This document shows, piece by piece, positions 1 through 12,400 of a stretch of DNA of 64,000 bases. The notes under the pieces are model-generated. The model was given only the letters and a program-made list of their open reading frames with translations, was not told where the DNA came from and did not search any database. Where the stretch lies: the NCBI GenBank assembly GCA_030374765.1, contig JARGXX010000016.1:620001-684000 (forward strand), given 5' to 3'. Numbering within the stretch: position 1 is the first letter of the stretch; every line of letters begins with the position of its first letter. The DNA comes from Agarophyton chilense. Lineage: Eukaryota; Rhodophyta; Florideophyceae; Gracilariales; Gracilariaceae. The position numbers and the translations under genes were made by a program.

Positions 1-2032
1 TGGGTGGTCCATTGGTCACTGTAGTTCCCTGGGAGGTGTATGATGGGGGACCGGACGGAGGAACACTAAAATTGACCGCGAGGACATCCTCCGAATCGGC
101 GTAATGGAGTGAAGCATCCATGTCCGACTCCGTGGAGCTAACCAAATGGGATTGGTTGGGTTTACGCAATGGTGATGCGTGTCCTCTGGTTATATCAGCG
201 TTGCTCCTGGAGGTCCTGTAGGTTTTGCCATAACCCTCAGCGTAGGTAAAGAGCCTTTGGAAGGAGTATTGCGGGTTTTCCGTGTGGTAATTGCGCACAT
301 GTGTCAGAATGGCAGGGAGCAATCCTCTGATGAAGTGACGTTAAAGCCGTCCTTCGGAGAACAAGTTTCATCATCGGTAAGCCCACTTCCATAGGTCGTC
401 TGCTAAAGCCGATTCGGTCATGTTGGAGCTCTGCCTAAAAAATATTACGTCCTGATGAGCATTCATTCTAACGTCATCCGTGGCGTATGTTTCCAAGAGG
501 TAATGAACAACCTGAGGGTATGACCTGAGAAGCTCACGGTCTTGATCATCCACCAGGTCAGTTGTACCAGATAACTTCGAAACCACTCGGTCACGCGCCT
601 CTCCTGTAAGGAAGAATTGGAAAAGGTATAGAGCGGCGCCTTTGTGGACACCGTTCTGATCGCAGGCCGTACGGAACAAACTGAGAAACCTAAGCACAGT
701 AATGGGACCGGAACCCGAGAACTTGTCCGTAGTGGTTAGTTGAATCCGTTTGGCCCATTTGGCGACTCTGCGAGCCACCGAACCAGAATATTTCGGGGAC
801 CTGTCAGCCAGCCGGTAATTCCGGTAGTCTAGAACCTTAAGGAAAAGTTCGTTTGTGGTTGTCGGTGGTCTGAGGCCTCTAATGGCAGGCTCATCCATTT
901 CCGAGTCGGTAGTTTCGGTTGAGGCCGATTCGGAATCACTCGTGTCCGAATGCTCTCTATTCTTGCTTCTTCTGTTCTTCTTTCCCTTACGGTTGCTTCT
1001 TTTCTTCTTTCTAGCGGAGTGGGGACCTAAAGGATCGATCTCTCTATCAGATCCGATGGCGCTGTGAGGTTGCTGTACCTCGTATAATCCGTCGGGTGGG
1101 CCAAGCGGTCTCCCTTCTAGACGCGGAGCTTCTCTTCTGCTCCTCGCTTGTCCCTCCTTTGGATTCTCCTGATGGGCAACCTGTCTCTCATCTAGACGCG
1201 GAGCTTCTCTCCTGCTCTTAGATTGTCCCACCATGGGGTTTTTCTGATGTTATTCCCGGCCAGGGGCGGATAATTTCGCCGCTCCTTAGGGTTCAGTAGG
1301 GGGTTTCCATATGGAGACCGGATGCTTAATTTGTTTTGGGGTGGTCTTAGGGATCAAATTGCCTGCCTGGCAGTTGACGGCTCCTTGAACGCCCTGTAGG
1401 GGTGAGTCTATGAATAAGACAGGCTCCAATATCTTAAGGACGATTCGCGCGATCAGAAAATCCGTATGGTCAGCGATCTCCGTAGCGAGTCGCACGTCCA
1501 TAATGGAATCCACGTGGGTTGAGCAGAGCTCACGGAGGCGGGGCCAGAGAAGATCGCCAGGACCCGCGGGCAGGTTTTCTCGAATTCCTTCGGTCTGGAG
1601 GGTTTCTCCATGAGGTGTCCCTGGCCTAGAGTTGGCCCTGGTGAGGCATTCTCGTAAACGCGCTGCCACTGTGGGTTCTCGGCGAATCCTTTCAGGGTTA
1701 TCCAGTGGGGTCAGCACTTCTTGCGGCTGGCTCCTTGTGCTCTTGCAATCCCTAGTGGTATCAACCTGAGGGTCAGGCGACATCGCCGGCGTTGTAGTCG
1801 CACTTCGTCCTGCCGTAGGAGTCCTATGGTCGGGTCGGTTGGGTGTTTTTCCTGCATCCATAATGGCCGTTGGTTCTGTACTTTTGGTCAGTTGGGCAAT
1901 TAAACCAAAGGTTAGAATCCGGATAATTCCTCGTTCCAATGGTCCGTTTAATTATTCCAAAGGTTTCTAGGTCGAGAGACCAAAATGAAACGCAATGACG
2001 GGTTGAGTCACCGTACGGGTCTCGACAGGTGA

Positions 2033-2082
2033 TAGCGTAGTAGAGCGGGTCCAAAGGTTCGAATCCTTGACGGCTGCACATC
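2033..2082 (-). other. tRNA-like segment, possible primer-binding site of element A
   Basis: The plus strand carries GGTTCGAATCC, a perfect T-arm/B-box core, followed by GACGGCTGCACATCCA, which resembles a tRNA acceptor end. On the element's sense strand this reads TGG followed by a complement to a tRNA 3' half, placed just inside the candidate LTR as expected for a primer-binding site. No full cloverleaf was found, so a tRNA gene is not called. Confidence 0.3.
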
Positions 2083-2089
2083 CAGAGTA

Positions 2090-2430
2090 CTTGGTGCAAT
2101 TGTCTGGCGTTTACTGCGTAGTTCTACAGGTTGGAGCTACGGAAACGATGGCTTGAAGACGAAAGGGTTGGACTAATATACCAAAAGGCTTTATTTAGTA
2201 TCCTAACGGTGCCTCCCGTACTCTAAGGGAGAAGCGTCACTCGAGCCAAGTAAATAGTACTGGTGAGGCGCTGGGATCTCCCTGGCACTGTAGTGTTAAT
2301 CTATTACACTAATTAAATTAAAATAATAATCTACATGACTCCAACTGAGGTCGACCCGCACACATGTCACCTGCAAGATCCTTCAGAGCCCGGCGACTTA
2401 CCGGGCTCAACCGTTGTAGTCGCTCCTTCA
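2090..2430 (-). repeat. Candidate 5' LTR of element A
   Basis: Read on the minus strand, the segment begins TGTGAAGGAG at 2430, where RT coding of element B stops making sense. It includes an AATAAAGCC-like polyadenylation signal (about 2190) and an AT-rich stretch (about 2310). It ends near a tRNA-like segment at about 2080. Its partner LTR lies outside the window, so pairing cannot be checked. Confidence 0.45.
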
Positions 2431-5400
2431 CAAATCTCCGAGTGAGTCCATGCTCTCATCTATTCGCGGAAGTGCGTATGTATCCCGTATGGTAACAGAG
2501 TTAAAGCGATGGTAATCTACACAAAAGCGTAGACTGCCGTCTTTCTCCTGCGCGAACACAACCAAGCTTGCCCACTTTGCCGACGACAGTTCTTTGATGC
2601 CCGACTTGAGTTGCTTTTCCATTTTGGTTCGTTCTTTCTCGCGGCGCAAGTGCCTCGCACGGTAGGGCATCTTGTATATGCTTAGGGCCTCGTCGAGTTC
2701 GATGCTATGTTTAGCTGCCGCCACTCGACCTAGGTGCCAAGTCTACATGTCCTGAACGGTCTGAGCGGCTGTATGACCATTTCCCGGTCTGTTTTATAAC
2801 CCGAAGGTACTTGGACTTTAGAGATCCAGTCTTTTGCTCTGGTCTCGTCTACGTTGGGTTGCTTAATAGCATTATCCTCCGAATCGGAATCCGGGGGATT
2901 GGTACCCCCCTCCTTAGCTTCGGCGAACTGCGACCCCAACCGTTCAGGTGCAATGAGCGCGATCGGAGAAGGAAGTGCTAAACAGATAATGGTGCGCTTG
3001 TGAAGGTGAACCGGTCGGTCAGAGAAATTAGCAACCTGAACGTAAAAGGATATATCCGTTCTGAGTTCCATGACGTCGTTAGCAATGAGCGCGAGCTCTT
3101 TTCTACCCGTACGTTGATGGAGCAGGGTGAAGGAAAGGCCAGAGATCTTTATGGCGACCATAACGCGGACTTCCGACATCGGTGGAATTACAGTCTGGCG
3201 AGAGACTCGCAACTTGGTCGAGGGAGTCTTCCGAGCGGTATCAGGTTGTGTTGTACGTTGATTGAACAGTGCAGATGAACCGTAATTGAAATCCAGAAGG
3301 GCATTTGGTCGGGAGTGACGCAAGACGACGGTAGGTTTCTGGGGGAGGATTCTCAACACGTATCGTTTTACGAAGGAAGTGCCTACGATGCAGCTGGCGC
3401 CGGGATTGGTGGTTATCAGAAACGGTACTTGAGCACCGAGATCACCGACTCGTAATAACAACGGTTGAATGTCAATAATATCCATATGGTTCGACGAAGC
3501 GTCTGTGATGCTAGGAACCGAACGGGGAATTAGCTTAGACTTCCATCGTGGTGGGGGATGCCGTTCGTGGATGAGATTCGGTCCCGTTCCGGTGTCGAGT
3601 ACCCCATTGAGAGGGCACATGACAGTAGAAACGCAAACCAACGGAAAGGCGAACTTTGTAGTTCCCGCTCTTTAAGAGTACGATCGAATCATCTGAATGG
3701 TATTCGTCTACCGTATAAACCGGTGTCTGCTCATTCGAGTCGGATTTCAAACCTTGGCCGTCCGGTTGTGTGAGGCGCTCTGTTCCCGAAGTGCAGTGTG
3801 CCTCTACGAGCCTCTCTGTTCGTTTTCCGAATCCGGTTGGTGTTCGTCAGAAAAAAATATAGGGGGAGTGCCTCGTGCTCCACCGTTTGAGTTCGTAATT
3901 GCCCTGTGGCCTGTATTTTCCCGAACGCGTTTCGACGTAATGCCGTTCGGAACAGGGGCCCGAGAAAGTTAGTAACCCTAGTCGCGACGCCGCATTTAGC
4001 TATCCCCGCGAATGGCTAACCAAGCCGAAAGGATTCCATGAGTCAGCATCTGACAGTGATTCGGTTCCCGTGAAAGGCAAATCTGACACGGTCTGTCCAG
4101 CGATTGTTCAGCGTTCCGCACGGGTTGTGATGTCTGTGCGGGGGGCACAAGCGGGTTCGTAGGGATAGAAATAGTACGGCGAGATGCCGTAGACGCTGTA
4201 GGCGTCGTCGGGATAAACGGGAACGAACCGCCTTTGGAAAAGGCGAGCAAGTGCTCGTCGTTATCCAAATCGGTGTTGTCCGTGTCGGAAGGACTTTCCA
4301 CACTCAGGACTGATCTTTGGGTGGAGCGCCGAGCGGTTACATCGGTTGCGTCGACCAGAACGAATTGTAGCCTTGACGCACGGTGGGTATCACAGCACGA
4401 CTCTGCGTACCGCACAAGCGCGTCGTAACCGAAAGCGGGATGCGTCGTGAGGTGATTACGCACCCAAGACTGTATGGCAGGGAGAATCACTTCGACAAAG
4501 ATGGACTTTAAAAGCCGAACGGAAAAGGCATTGCCTTACTGGAGTGTCTTTTTGACAGTTTCTGGACATATTCGGTTTCGGACATACCCAACGACTGCCG
4601 GTATAGGATGAATTCGGCGTACGCATCGGCAATGATCTCGTCCGTCGCGTACGTAGACAACAAAAACTTCACTACTTCCAAATAGGTGTTGAGGGACTTG
4701 CGGCGCTGTAAGTCTACAGAACTGGACACCTCCAGGATCCGGGATTGAACGAGCACGTTCCGCGGACCGGTAAGAAGAAATTGGATGTACCAAAGCGCTG
4801 CCGCTTAGGTAAGACCGTTTGAGTTGCATACGGTCGTAAATCGCTGAAGGATATTCAGAACCGATATCAGATCTGAGTCAGAGAATGAATGTCCCTTCAT
4901 CTGGAATTTCAACCTCTTCTGGTAGCGTGGGATCTTCCGAGCCTCGCAGGATTAGTATGTATCCGAACGGCTAAACAGACGGTACTTACTTTGGTCCGCC
5001 ACATTTGCGAACAACTCGGTCAAGGGCTTCATGCGCGTAAGCCCAGGCCTATCCGAGCAGGAACGATACCAATCGAATTTTCCAAGTGGGAGGCTCCGGG
5101 AATCGGCGGCACTGACGACCTTGAAATCTGCGTCTGAAGACAGCGTCTGGCCGGAGTCCGAGTCGGAGTCGGAAAAATTGTGCCTCTTGCGGCTTCTGCG
5201 GTATTTCCGTGCACGGTTTTTGCGATCCGAATCGTAAGGCTTGCTCGACTTGCCGCAGCGGCCGTGGTGATTCCTCTCATCTTCAGAGAAACTGTCAGAC
5301 TCTCCGTTCGGATCTCCCTGGGGTGGGGCTAGCGGAAGGTACACGGCCTGACGGACCATCTGCGGGTCCCTAGTATCCAATCGGTCCGTACCGGCGCGTT

Positions 5401-6499
5401 TGGGTGTCATATCCGTTCGGCTTGAAACAAATTTGGAAAGGGGTGGCTACTCGATGGTAGCCAGAAGGGCAGCCACGGGGCTACTCTGAGCATCCCATTC
5501 GGTAACCTCGAGCTGGTATTCGGAGAGAAACTCCTGAACCACTGGTCAGATGAGCGGTTGGAGATCCTTCCGTAAAAGTCCAGGAATCCGTTCGTTTAGG
5601 TACCCTTCAACTGCCATGGGTACGCCGATACGAATTTCCGTGCAGAGGTGCGCGGGCACATAGAGCTTGAACTCCTCCCAGAGCGCGTGGGCGGACTAGG
5701 TCCCGAACGGTATTTGCTGCATAAGCGGCTCGTTCACAGGGGAACGATCTGCAGCGCTCGAGGCGGACGTCAAATTCTTTCCGGATGTTGGAGCTGGGAT
5801 GCGAGAAGAATCTGCACGGACTAGATCCTCGAGGTTCTCGAGCGGACGGGTGCGGGCTTGGGCGGAGCTTCGAAAGCTCCTGTTGCCGTGCGAAGGGGAC
5901 TCAGAAACACCGTGCGGGGGAGCCGAAGCGGACGGGGCGAAGTCCTTGTCAGTCATAATCATACGGTTGTACGCGAGACGGTGCAGTTGCGAATACCCCA
6001 TCGATTGTGAGTCTCGAGTTGAATTTGTGACTCCTTCCAAGTCGATCGGGTGCAAATCCCAGTTATAAGTCGGGCGTCTAATGCGAGATCGTTTCTAAAG
6101 GCAGGATTTTTTCGAGCGGTTGAGCGTCGTGTGAGAGTGTACCATGCGTAAAAACGGAAACACTGTTGAGCTGTAGGTAGAATGGGCTGTCGCTGCCACG
6201 AGGAGAAGGATAATGCCCTTCAAGGGTGTTTCTTCCCAGGACTTAGAGATTTCGCTCGTTTGAGGACTAGCTTGGTCTATGACAAGCTATACCGCTATTG
6301 CGTGCCGACGGCCGGTTAGGACCGGAAGTGCACAGTGGTGGGACACGTGGACTGCACGGATGCCGACGCTCGAGTGCGAGGCGTGCCACACGTGGCCCGG
6401 ATTCTACCTAATGGTTAGTATTCTTTAGTATTTTTTAGTATTTATTTAGCTACGCTATCGCTATTTAGTGTCTATTTTTCGGGCGCACGCCCACTGTCA
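2431..6499 (-). mobile_element. LTR retroelement B (Ty3/gypsy type), heavily decayed, interrupted by A
   Basis: A minus-strand Ty3/gypsy-type relic with its 5' end at the right. Parts in order are a candidate LTR (about 6062-6499), gag-like coding with Ser/Asp-rich and Arg-rich segments (about 6055-4000), a retropepsin-like region with LDTGTGPNLI (about 3640-2730) and the start of reverse transcriptase with FCVDYHRFNSV (about 2724-2430). The rest of pol is absent here because element A begins within it. The reading is broken in many places, so B looks older than C. Confidence 0.75.
6062..6499 (-). repeat. Candidate 5' LTR of element B
   Basis: On the minus strand it starts TGACAGTGGG at 6499. 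It contains AT-rich TACTAAA/AATACTAA runs (about 6415-6450) and ends beside TGGGATTTGCACCCG (6061-6047), which is placed like a primer-binding site. The opening TGACARTGGG is shared with the candidate LTR of element D. No second copy is in the window. Confidence 0.4.
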
Positions 6500-9400
6500 G
6501 GGGCCGCGCGCCACACTACTTAGGAGGTTCAGCACTGCTCCCCAGTAAACACCCTCTTGGGAGAGTCCAAGGAGGGAGTCTTGGCTCTGAACTTTTCGCC
6601 TTCGGCGCGTCTTCACCGCATACTGCGTGAGCGCCGTTGCACGTTAGTTCATCCACCCCTCTGTCGACTAGAGTGCTACCACCACCGTGGGTTCATATTT
6701 AATCGCCAAAACTTGTCGTAGTCTCGCCCCTGTATAAGGTTTCGCTCCCATTTTCCTCTTGTTCTCCTTTTTGGCTCTCGTGAGTGGCCGTCTCACTCAC
6801 TGCGCTTGTCCTCCTCATACGAGTGTTTCCTCGCTCCTTTTCCGACAATCGCCGTGATACCGCTCCGCCTAGGATTGGTCACACCCTGGACTGTGCCGTG
6901 CTCACCTAAACACTCTAGGTATATCCCGCCGGATTGGTCTCGGTCTTACACCCGACTCAGTCGTGCCTTTACAGAGTGGCTCTGTTTCTGTGCTCCGCTG
7001 GGAGGCGTCTTCTCCGCCTGAAGCGTTTCTCTCAAGAGAGGAAGATCCCGGACATCTTCGTGGTGTCTCCGCTCCAAGCGTTGTCCTACAAACTGGTCTC
7101 CCGACTTAGAAGTTTGAATCGGGCACACTCAGTCACGATTAATCGGAAAGAGGACTCACAAATTGAGGTTGATCTCAGTTGCCCTCTTTGAGGAAGTTTC
7201 TTGGCCGCACTAGCCGATCGGGATTGGGTACTCACGTGTAACTGATTCTGATCTCATGTCTTCCAAAGACCGTCCGAGGACGCGGAGTCAAACCGGTGCA
7301 CCGGAACCAGCGCAACCATCCCGTATTTCGGTCCGTTCACGGTCTCATACCGGTGGATCGACTGGCGTGCCAGGTGGAGGGATCTCGAGACCTCCTGTCT
7401 CTGATTCGACACCCCCAGCAAGTGGAGCAGGACCGGCGTCTGCCGCCGCCCAGATGCTCTCCCCTGCTAGGGACGTCACCCTTCATCCCAGCTTTGCAGC
7501 TGTGGAAGAGCAACCCCGCTCTATGCGGGAAGCTCAAGTCATCCTTGCAGAGGAGTTCGATTCCCTTCGCAAGAAGGTAAATGACACTGCTACGCAGGAT
7601 TTTTCTGAGGATCTCCGTGTCCTTCGTGCTGATGTGAACTCGATTTTAGAGTCCCTTGGTGGACCCTCGGCCTTTATCAATGACGTTGCGGACAAGTTTT
7701 CACGCGTCCGAAGCCGTCTCGAGACGTTGGAACAAACCCTAATGTCGGGGAATGATCTGGCCCAGCCGGTTCCAGTATCCCACAAGGGAAGAAAGGAAGA
7801 GAACCGCCAGGCTCGAAAGAAGCGAAGGAACACGGATCCCGAACCGTCAGACTCCTCATTCTCAGAGTCCGACTCTTCCGATTAATCGGAGGAAGTAGCT
7901 CGCCGTGAGCGCTCTTCACGCTCTAAGCGGTCAACAGCAACCCATGGTGTGATCTGCGCCCGCATGAAGGGAAGGAAGCACACCGGTTTGAAGGAGCTGA
8001 AACCGACCAATTCGCTCTTTAAGAAGCTCTTATCATACCGGTACTACCGTTTGAAGAACTCTTCTTTGGATCGTACACCCCGTGGTACGGGAAGAGTGGA
8101 GGACTGCATTAAGCGAATGCAGCTCTCACTTCGCAACCAGGTGTTTACTGGAGAAGACCCAATATTGGTGTTGGATTTCTTGGCACGCTTTGTCGCGGAA
8201 GCTGACATCCTTGGAATGAACGAGGGACAGGCCTACATTGCCTTACCGTACTTCTTACATGGGCTTGCAGAAGACCAGTATCACTCTGTCAGAGGTTCAT
8301 CGCGCGCCTCTGAAGGAGGGGTCACATGCTGGCCTGAAGCACTTCAGTACCTCCTGAGGTCGTATGCTACTAACTCCGCCATTCAGCAGGCTATACGCGC
8401 CCTGCCGGACACTCGCCAACAGCCAGGCGAGTCGGAAACCGATTATTCGTCGCGCCTTAACAAGGCCTTCCACCTCTGTGGCAATGTTTACCCCGCTGAA
8501 GAGCGTTGTACCATGTTTCTCGATGGTTTGGACCCGGCGATGCAGACTCTTGTTGCTCGACGTCTAGAAGATAGACCTAAAGCCACGTATTTGGAACTAG
8601 TACAGTTCGCTCGTGCAGAAGGTGAAGCCCTCCGCGCACGCACTCCTGGCTCCAGGGTTAAGTCCGCAAAAGTGTTGATGTTACAACCGGGTACCCCGTC
8701 AGCTTTGATGATCGACGAAAAGGCCTCTCGAAGGGATTATGATAACGTGCAGCTAGCCCATAGCGACGTTCATTCCATCCCGACAACGGAGTTACCCTCA
8801 ACCTTGGACGAGTCACAATACGTGATTGAGGATGACATGCTACTCTATGCGGATAATGGTCGTGTTCGTGCGCCACGCGTCCCACACGAGAGTGGCAATA
8901 TCCGCTTTTCGCGTCCTGGTTAGAGAGATACCCGCCCCGCAGTGAAGTTCGCCGAGTCTCGCCACCCAAAACCGGCTTCTGCGCCCTCAGAGTCGAGGTC
9001 GACGGCGCCCGAGGCGTCCAAGCCTCATTCCCCGGTCAAAACCCTTAAAGGAAAGAGGCCGTCAATGACGTGAACTCGGAACACTTTAGTGTTGTGCGTC
9101 GTCCGTGGAAACGTGTTTCCCATAAACGGTTCCCGGATAGAGTTCTGGGGATGGCCAAGAGAAACTACGAGGTCTATGCTGACGTTGGCCTTTTACCCCA
9201 GTTTATGGTGCGACACCTTACCGTCTTAGACACCGGTGCCGGTCCGAACTTTGTCGTGGAGGAAGTGTTACCGCCTGCTTTGCAGTCTAGGATCCGCCGC
9301 GACCACGTCCCGGAGGTCGCTGACGCGAACAACAAACCGTTGGATACGGTAGGGTTCATAGAACTGGTAGTCCGCGTTGGCGCTCGCGTGGTGAAACTCG

Positions 9401-12400
9401 ACTTCGTCGTATGTCTGAATTTAGCCGCCCCGGTCATCTTCGGTTGCGACTTTTGCGACCGCTTCGTCGAAGCGATCATCCCCCGCCAACGGTGTGTCGA
9501 GATGGAGGATGGATCGTCCACTCCGATCGTTCGTCGTCCGCTTAGGCGTGCCACGAAGAAGCATGTCCCGCTACCGGCAGCACAGGAACCTGGACCGGAT
9601 AACCGTGAATCTAATAAGCTCCGCGTCGCAGCGTCGTTGTGCGTCCCGCCTGAGTCCCAAACGATGGTGAAAGTAACCCCTCGTCAACATGGACTCCGGG
9701 TCTTCCAACCATTGTCGTCACTGTATGAAAGGCACAGCCTCGCAATTGCGAATTTAATCGTCCATGTGGAGCCAAGCCAACCGTTTCACGTGCTGATCGC
9801 CAATCTAGGGACAGCACCCCAGTATCTGGTGAAGAACCAAGTGATAGGGTCCGTCATGCCGCACCCCATCGCTATGGTGCCGACAAAGCTGACCGCAGCT
9901 GACGTTCTCGGACTCGTTCACTCTAAGGAGGGGGAAAGTCCGGAACCCGTTTCATCGCCGGAACCCATTTCATCGCCGGTACCCGCGGCTCAACCTGTAA
10001 CATCAGGGACGCATCCCGTTTCGACGAGTGGTGACCGCCCCGATCCAGTCCAAGAACTCGAGGACCTGGATCTCAGCCACGTCCCGGAGTCATTCCGCCA
10101 TCGATTGCGAGAAATTTTAAGCTTCACCACTATGTGGGACGGCTTCCTTGGTGAGATTGCCACTACGGAACACCAGATTGATTTGCTACCGGACACCCGA
10201 CCCATCTCTCAGCACCCATACCGTGCCGGACCCGCCACACGCGCGGAGGAAAAGGTACAAGTGGATAAAACGCTTCGAGCAGGAGTCATTGAACCGGCTC
10301 AGTCGCCATGGGCTTCTCCAGTAGTACTGGCTCCAAGGCAGTATGGTTCCTGGAGGTTTTGCGTCGACTACCATCGGTTGAATGCCGTCACCGTCAAGGA
10401 CGTGTATCCAATCCCAAGAATGGACGAGTACATTGACTCGCTAGGCACCGCCACCGTCTTTACAACCCTGGACGCCAATTGAGGATACTGGCAAGTTCCG
10501 GTAAGGAAGCAAGACCAGGATAAATCCGCTTTCGCGTTTCACTCCGGTCTCTACCGTTTCAAACGAATTCCTTTTGGTCTTACCAACGCCTCCACTACTT
10601 TCCAGCGAGCCATCAACATCCTATTGGCCCGCATCAAATGGCGTAGCTGCCTGGTCTACCTGGATGACATAATCGTCTTCTCAAATAATCTGGACAAACA
10701 TCTCACTCATGTGAGGGATATCATGACCACGCTTCGAGATGCGGGTGTCACTCTTAAGTTGAAGAAATGTGACTTCTTCACGGATACCGTGAAGTGTCTC
10801 GGCCATGTTTTCCGTCCAGGACGTGTTACAATCGAGGAGACTCGTGTTAAGTCAGTCAAAGAGGCTAAAGAACCGCCGACGCAAACCGAGCTTCGTTCCT
10901 TTCTGGGACTCGCAAACGTCTACCAACGATTCATCCCGCACTCTGTGGACATGGCTTCACCGTTAAACGAGCTTTTGCGGAAAGGCCAACCATCAAAACT
11001 GGACCCCTTAACCCCGTTCAAACGGAATCTTTCAACTCTCTCAAGGATTCTGTCGTCTCCGCCCCGATCCTCTCGTTTCCCAAGCCTGGAAGGCCCGTCA
11101 CGGTAGATACGGACGCCAGCGACTACCAAGTAGGTTGTGCACTGTTTAAAACTGCACCCAATGGGGAAAGACGTCCCTTAGGGTACTGGTCCCGATCGCT
11201 AAACGTCCACGAGAAGAATTTCTCCGTCTCGGAGAAGGAATGCCTTGCAGTAGTGTGGGCATTACAAACGTTGCGCCCCTATCTCATGGGTAATCATTTT
11301 ACCGTTTTCACGGACCACGCATCACTTCGATGGCTACTCTCCATCTCGGAGCCTTCAGGCCGCTTGATGCGTTGGCGTCTCCGTCTAGCGGAATTTGACT
11401 TTGACGTGCAGTACCGAAAAGGATCGAGCAACACCCAAGCCGATGCTCTCTTCTGCCTGGTCACTACTGGCGAAGCACTACCCGTCAAAGACGATGAAAT
11501 ACGCTGCTTTGCAGTGAATGGCAACGACGCTACCATCGAGGAAGAGCAACGAGACAAGGACTCTTCAGATTCCGGTTCCGAATTGGACGAATTTCTTCTC
11601 TCGGAAGATTCCGAGAAACCCTTACCAGGGAACTTCGTGCCTATTACTCCAGAGGAGATGATACGGAAGCAATTCGCTGACCCGTTCTGCGCGAAGGTCC
11701 GCGCTCAACTCAATGGAGGAGGTACTCTCCCCTTTCAGGTGAATGACGCCGGATACCTTGTACGGACCGTCGGATCGCACCCACAAATCGTGGTACCACA
11801 TAACCTCCAGTCGACAGTACTGCGGATGTGGCACTACTCCAAACGGAGTGGCCACGTCGGGGGACGAAAACTTTACCTCACCCCACGCCGTAACTTCTAC
11901 TGGCCTGCCATGGCAGTGGACTGCTACGCAACGGTGCGGTTTTGTACCGATTGCGCTCGGAACCGTGTCAAACTCCGCCGTCATGCGACGAAGTTGAAGC
12001 TGTTTCCAGCTCGCGCTCCATTGGAGTTTGTGGCCATCGATATACTCGGTCCCTTCCTTACCACTAAGCGGAATTACAAGTTCTTACTCGTAATTACGGA
12101 TCGCTTCTCCAAGCTGGTCCAGACCGTACCGTTAGGGAAGATCTCCGCTATGAGCGTGGCTCAAGCCTTCGTCCTACAATGGGTCTTCGTCTGCGGCCCA
12201 CCCGTCAACCTCCTCTCCGATAACGGGAGACAGTTCGCCTCTCGTTTTTTCGAGGATGTGTGTCACATCTCGGACACTAAGAACCTGTTCACGACCACTT
12301 ACCACCCCCAAACTAATGGGCAGGCCGAACGGTTCAACTGGACATTACTTGCGAAACTCCGTTCATACGTTGCAGACCACCCCAAAGATTGGGACTTGTT

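Larger units (their letters stand above)
1..2430 (-). mobile_element. LTR retroelement A (Ty3/gypsy type), gag end, runs off window edge
   Basis: A minus-strand LTR element relic. Its 5' end lies at the right and its body leaves the window on the left. A capsid-like gag region (about 1230-370) shares its pattern with the gag of element C at 7.9-8.9 kb (a YRxYRL motif, then a helical capsid-type stretch). An N-terminal gag-like, Pro/Arg-rich region lies at about 1940-1290. A candidate 5' LTR sits at about 2090-2430. The LTR abuts reverse-transcriptase sequence of element B, which suggests that A inserted into B. The copy looks broken at several places, and only its first third is visible. Family is from protein resemblance; exact ends are by eye. 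Confidence 0.7.
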
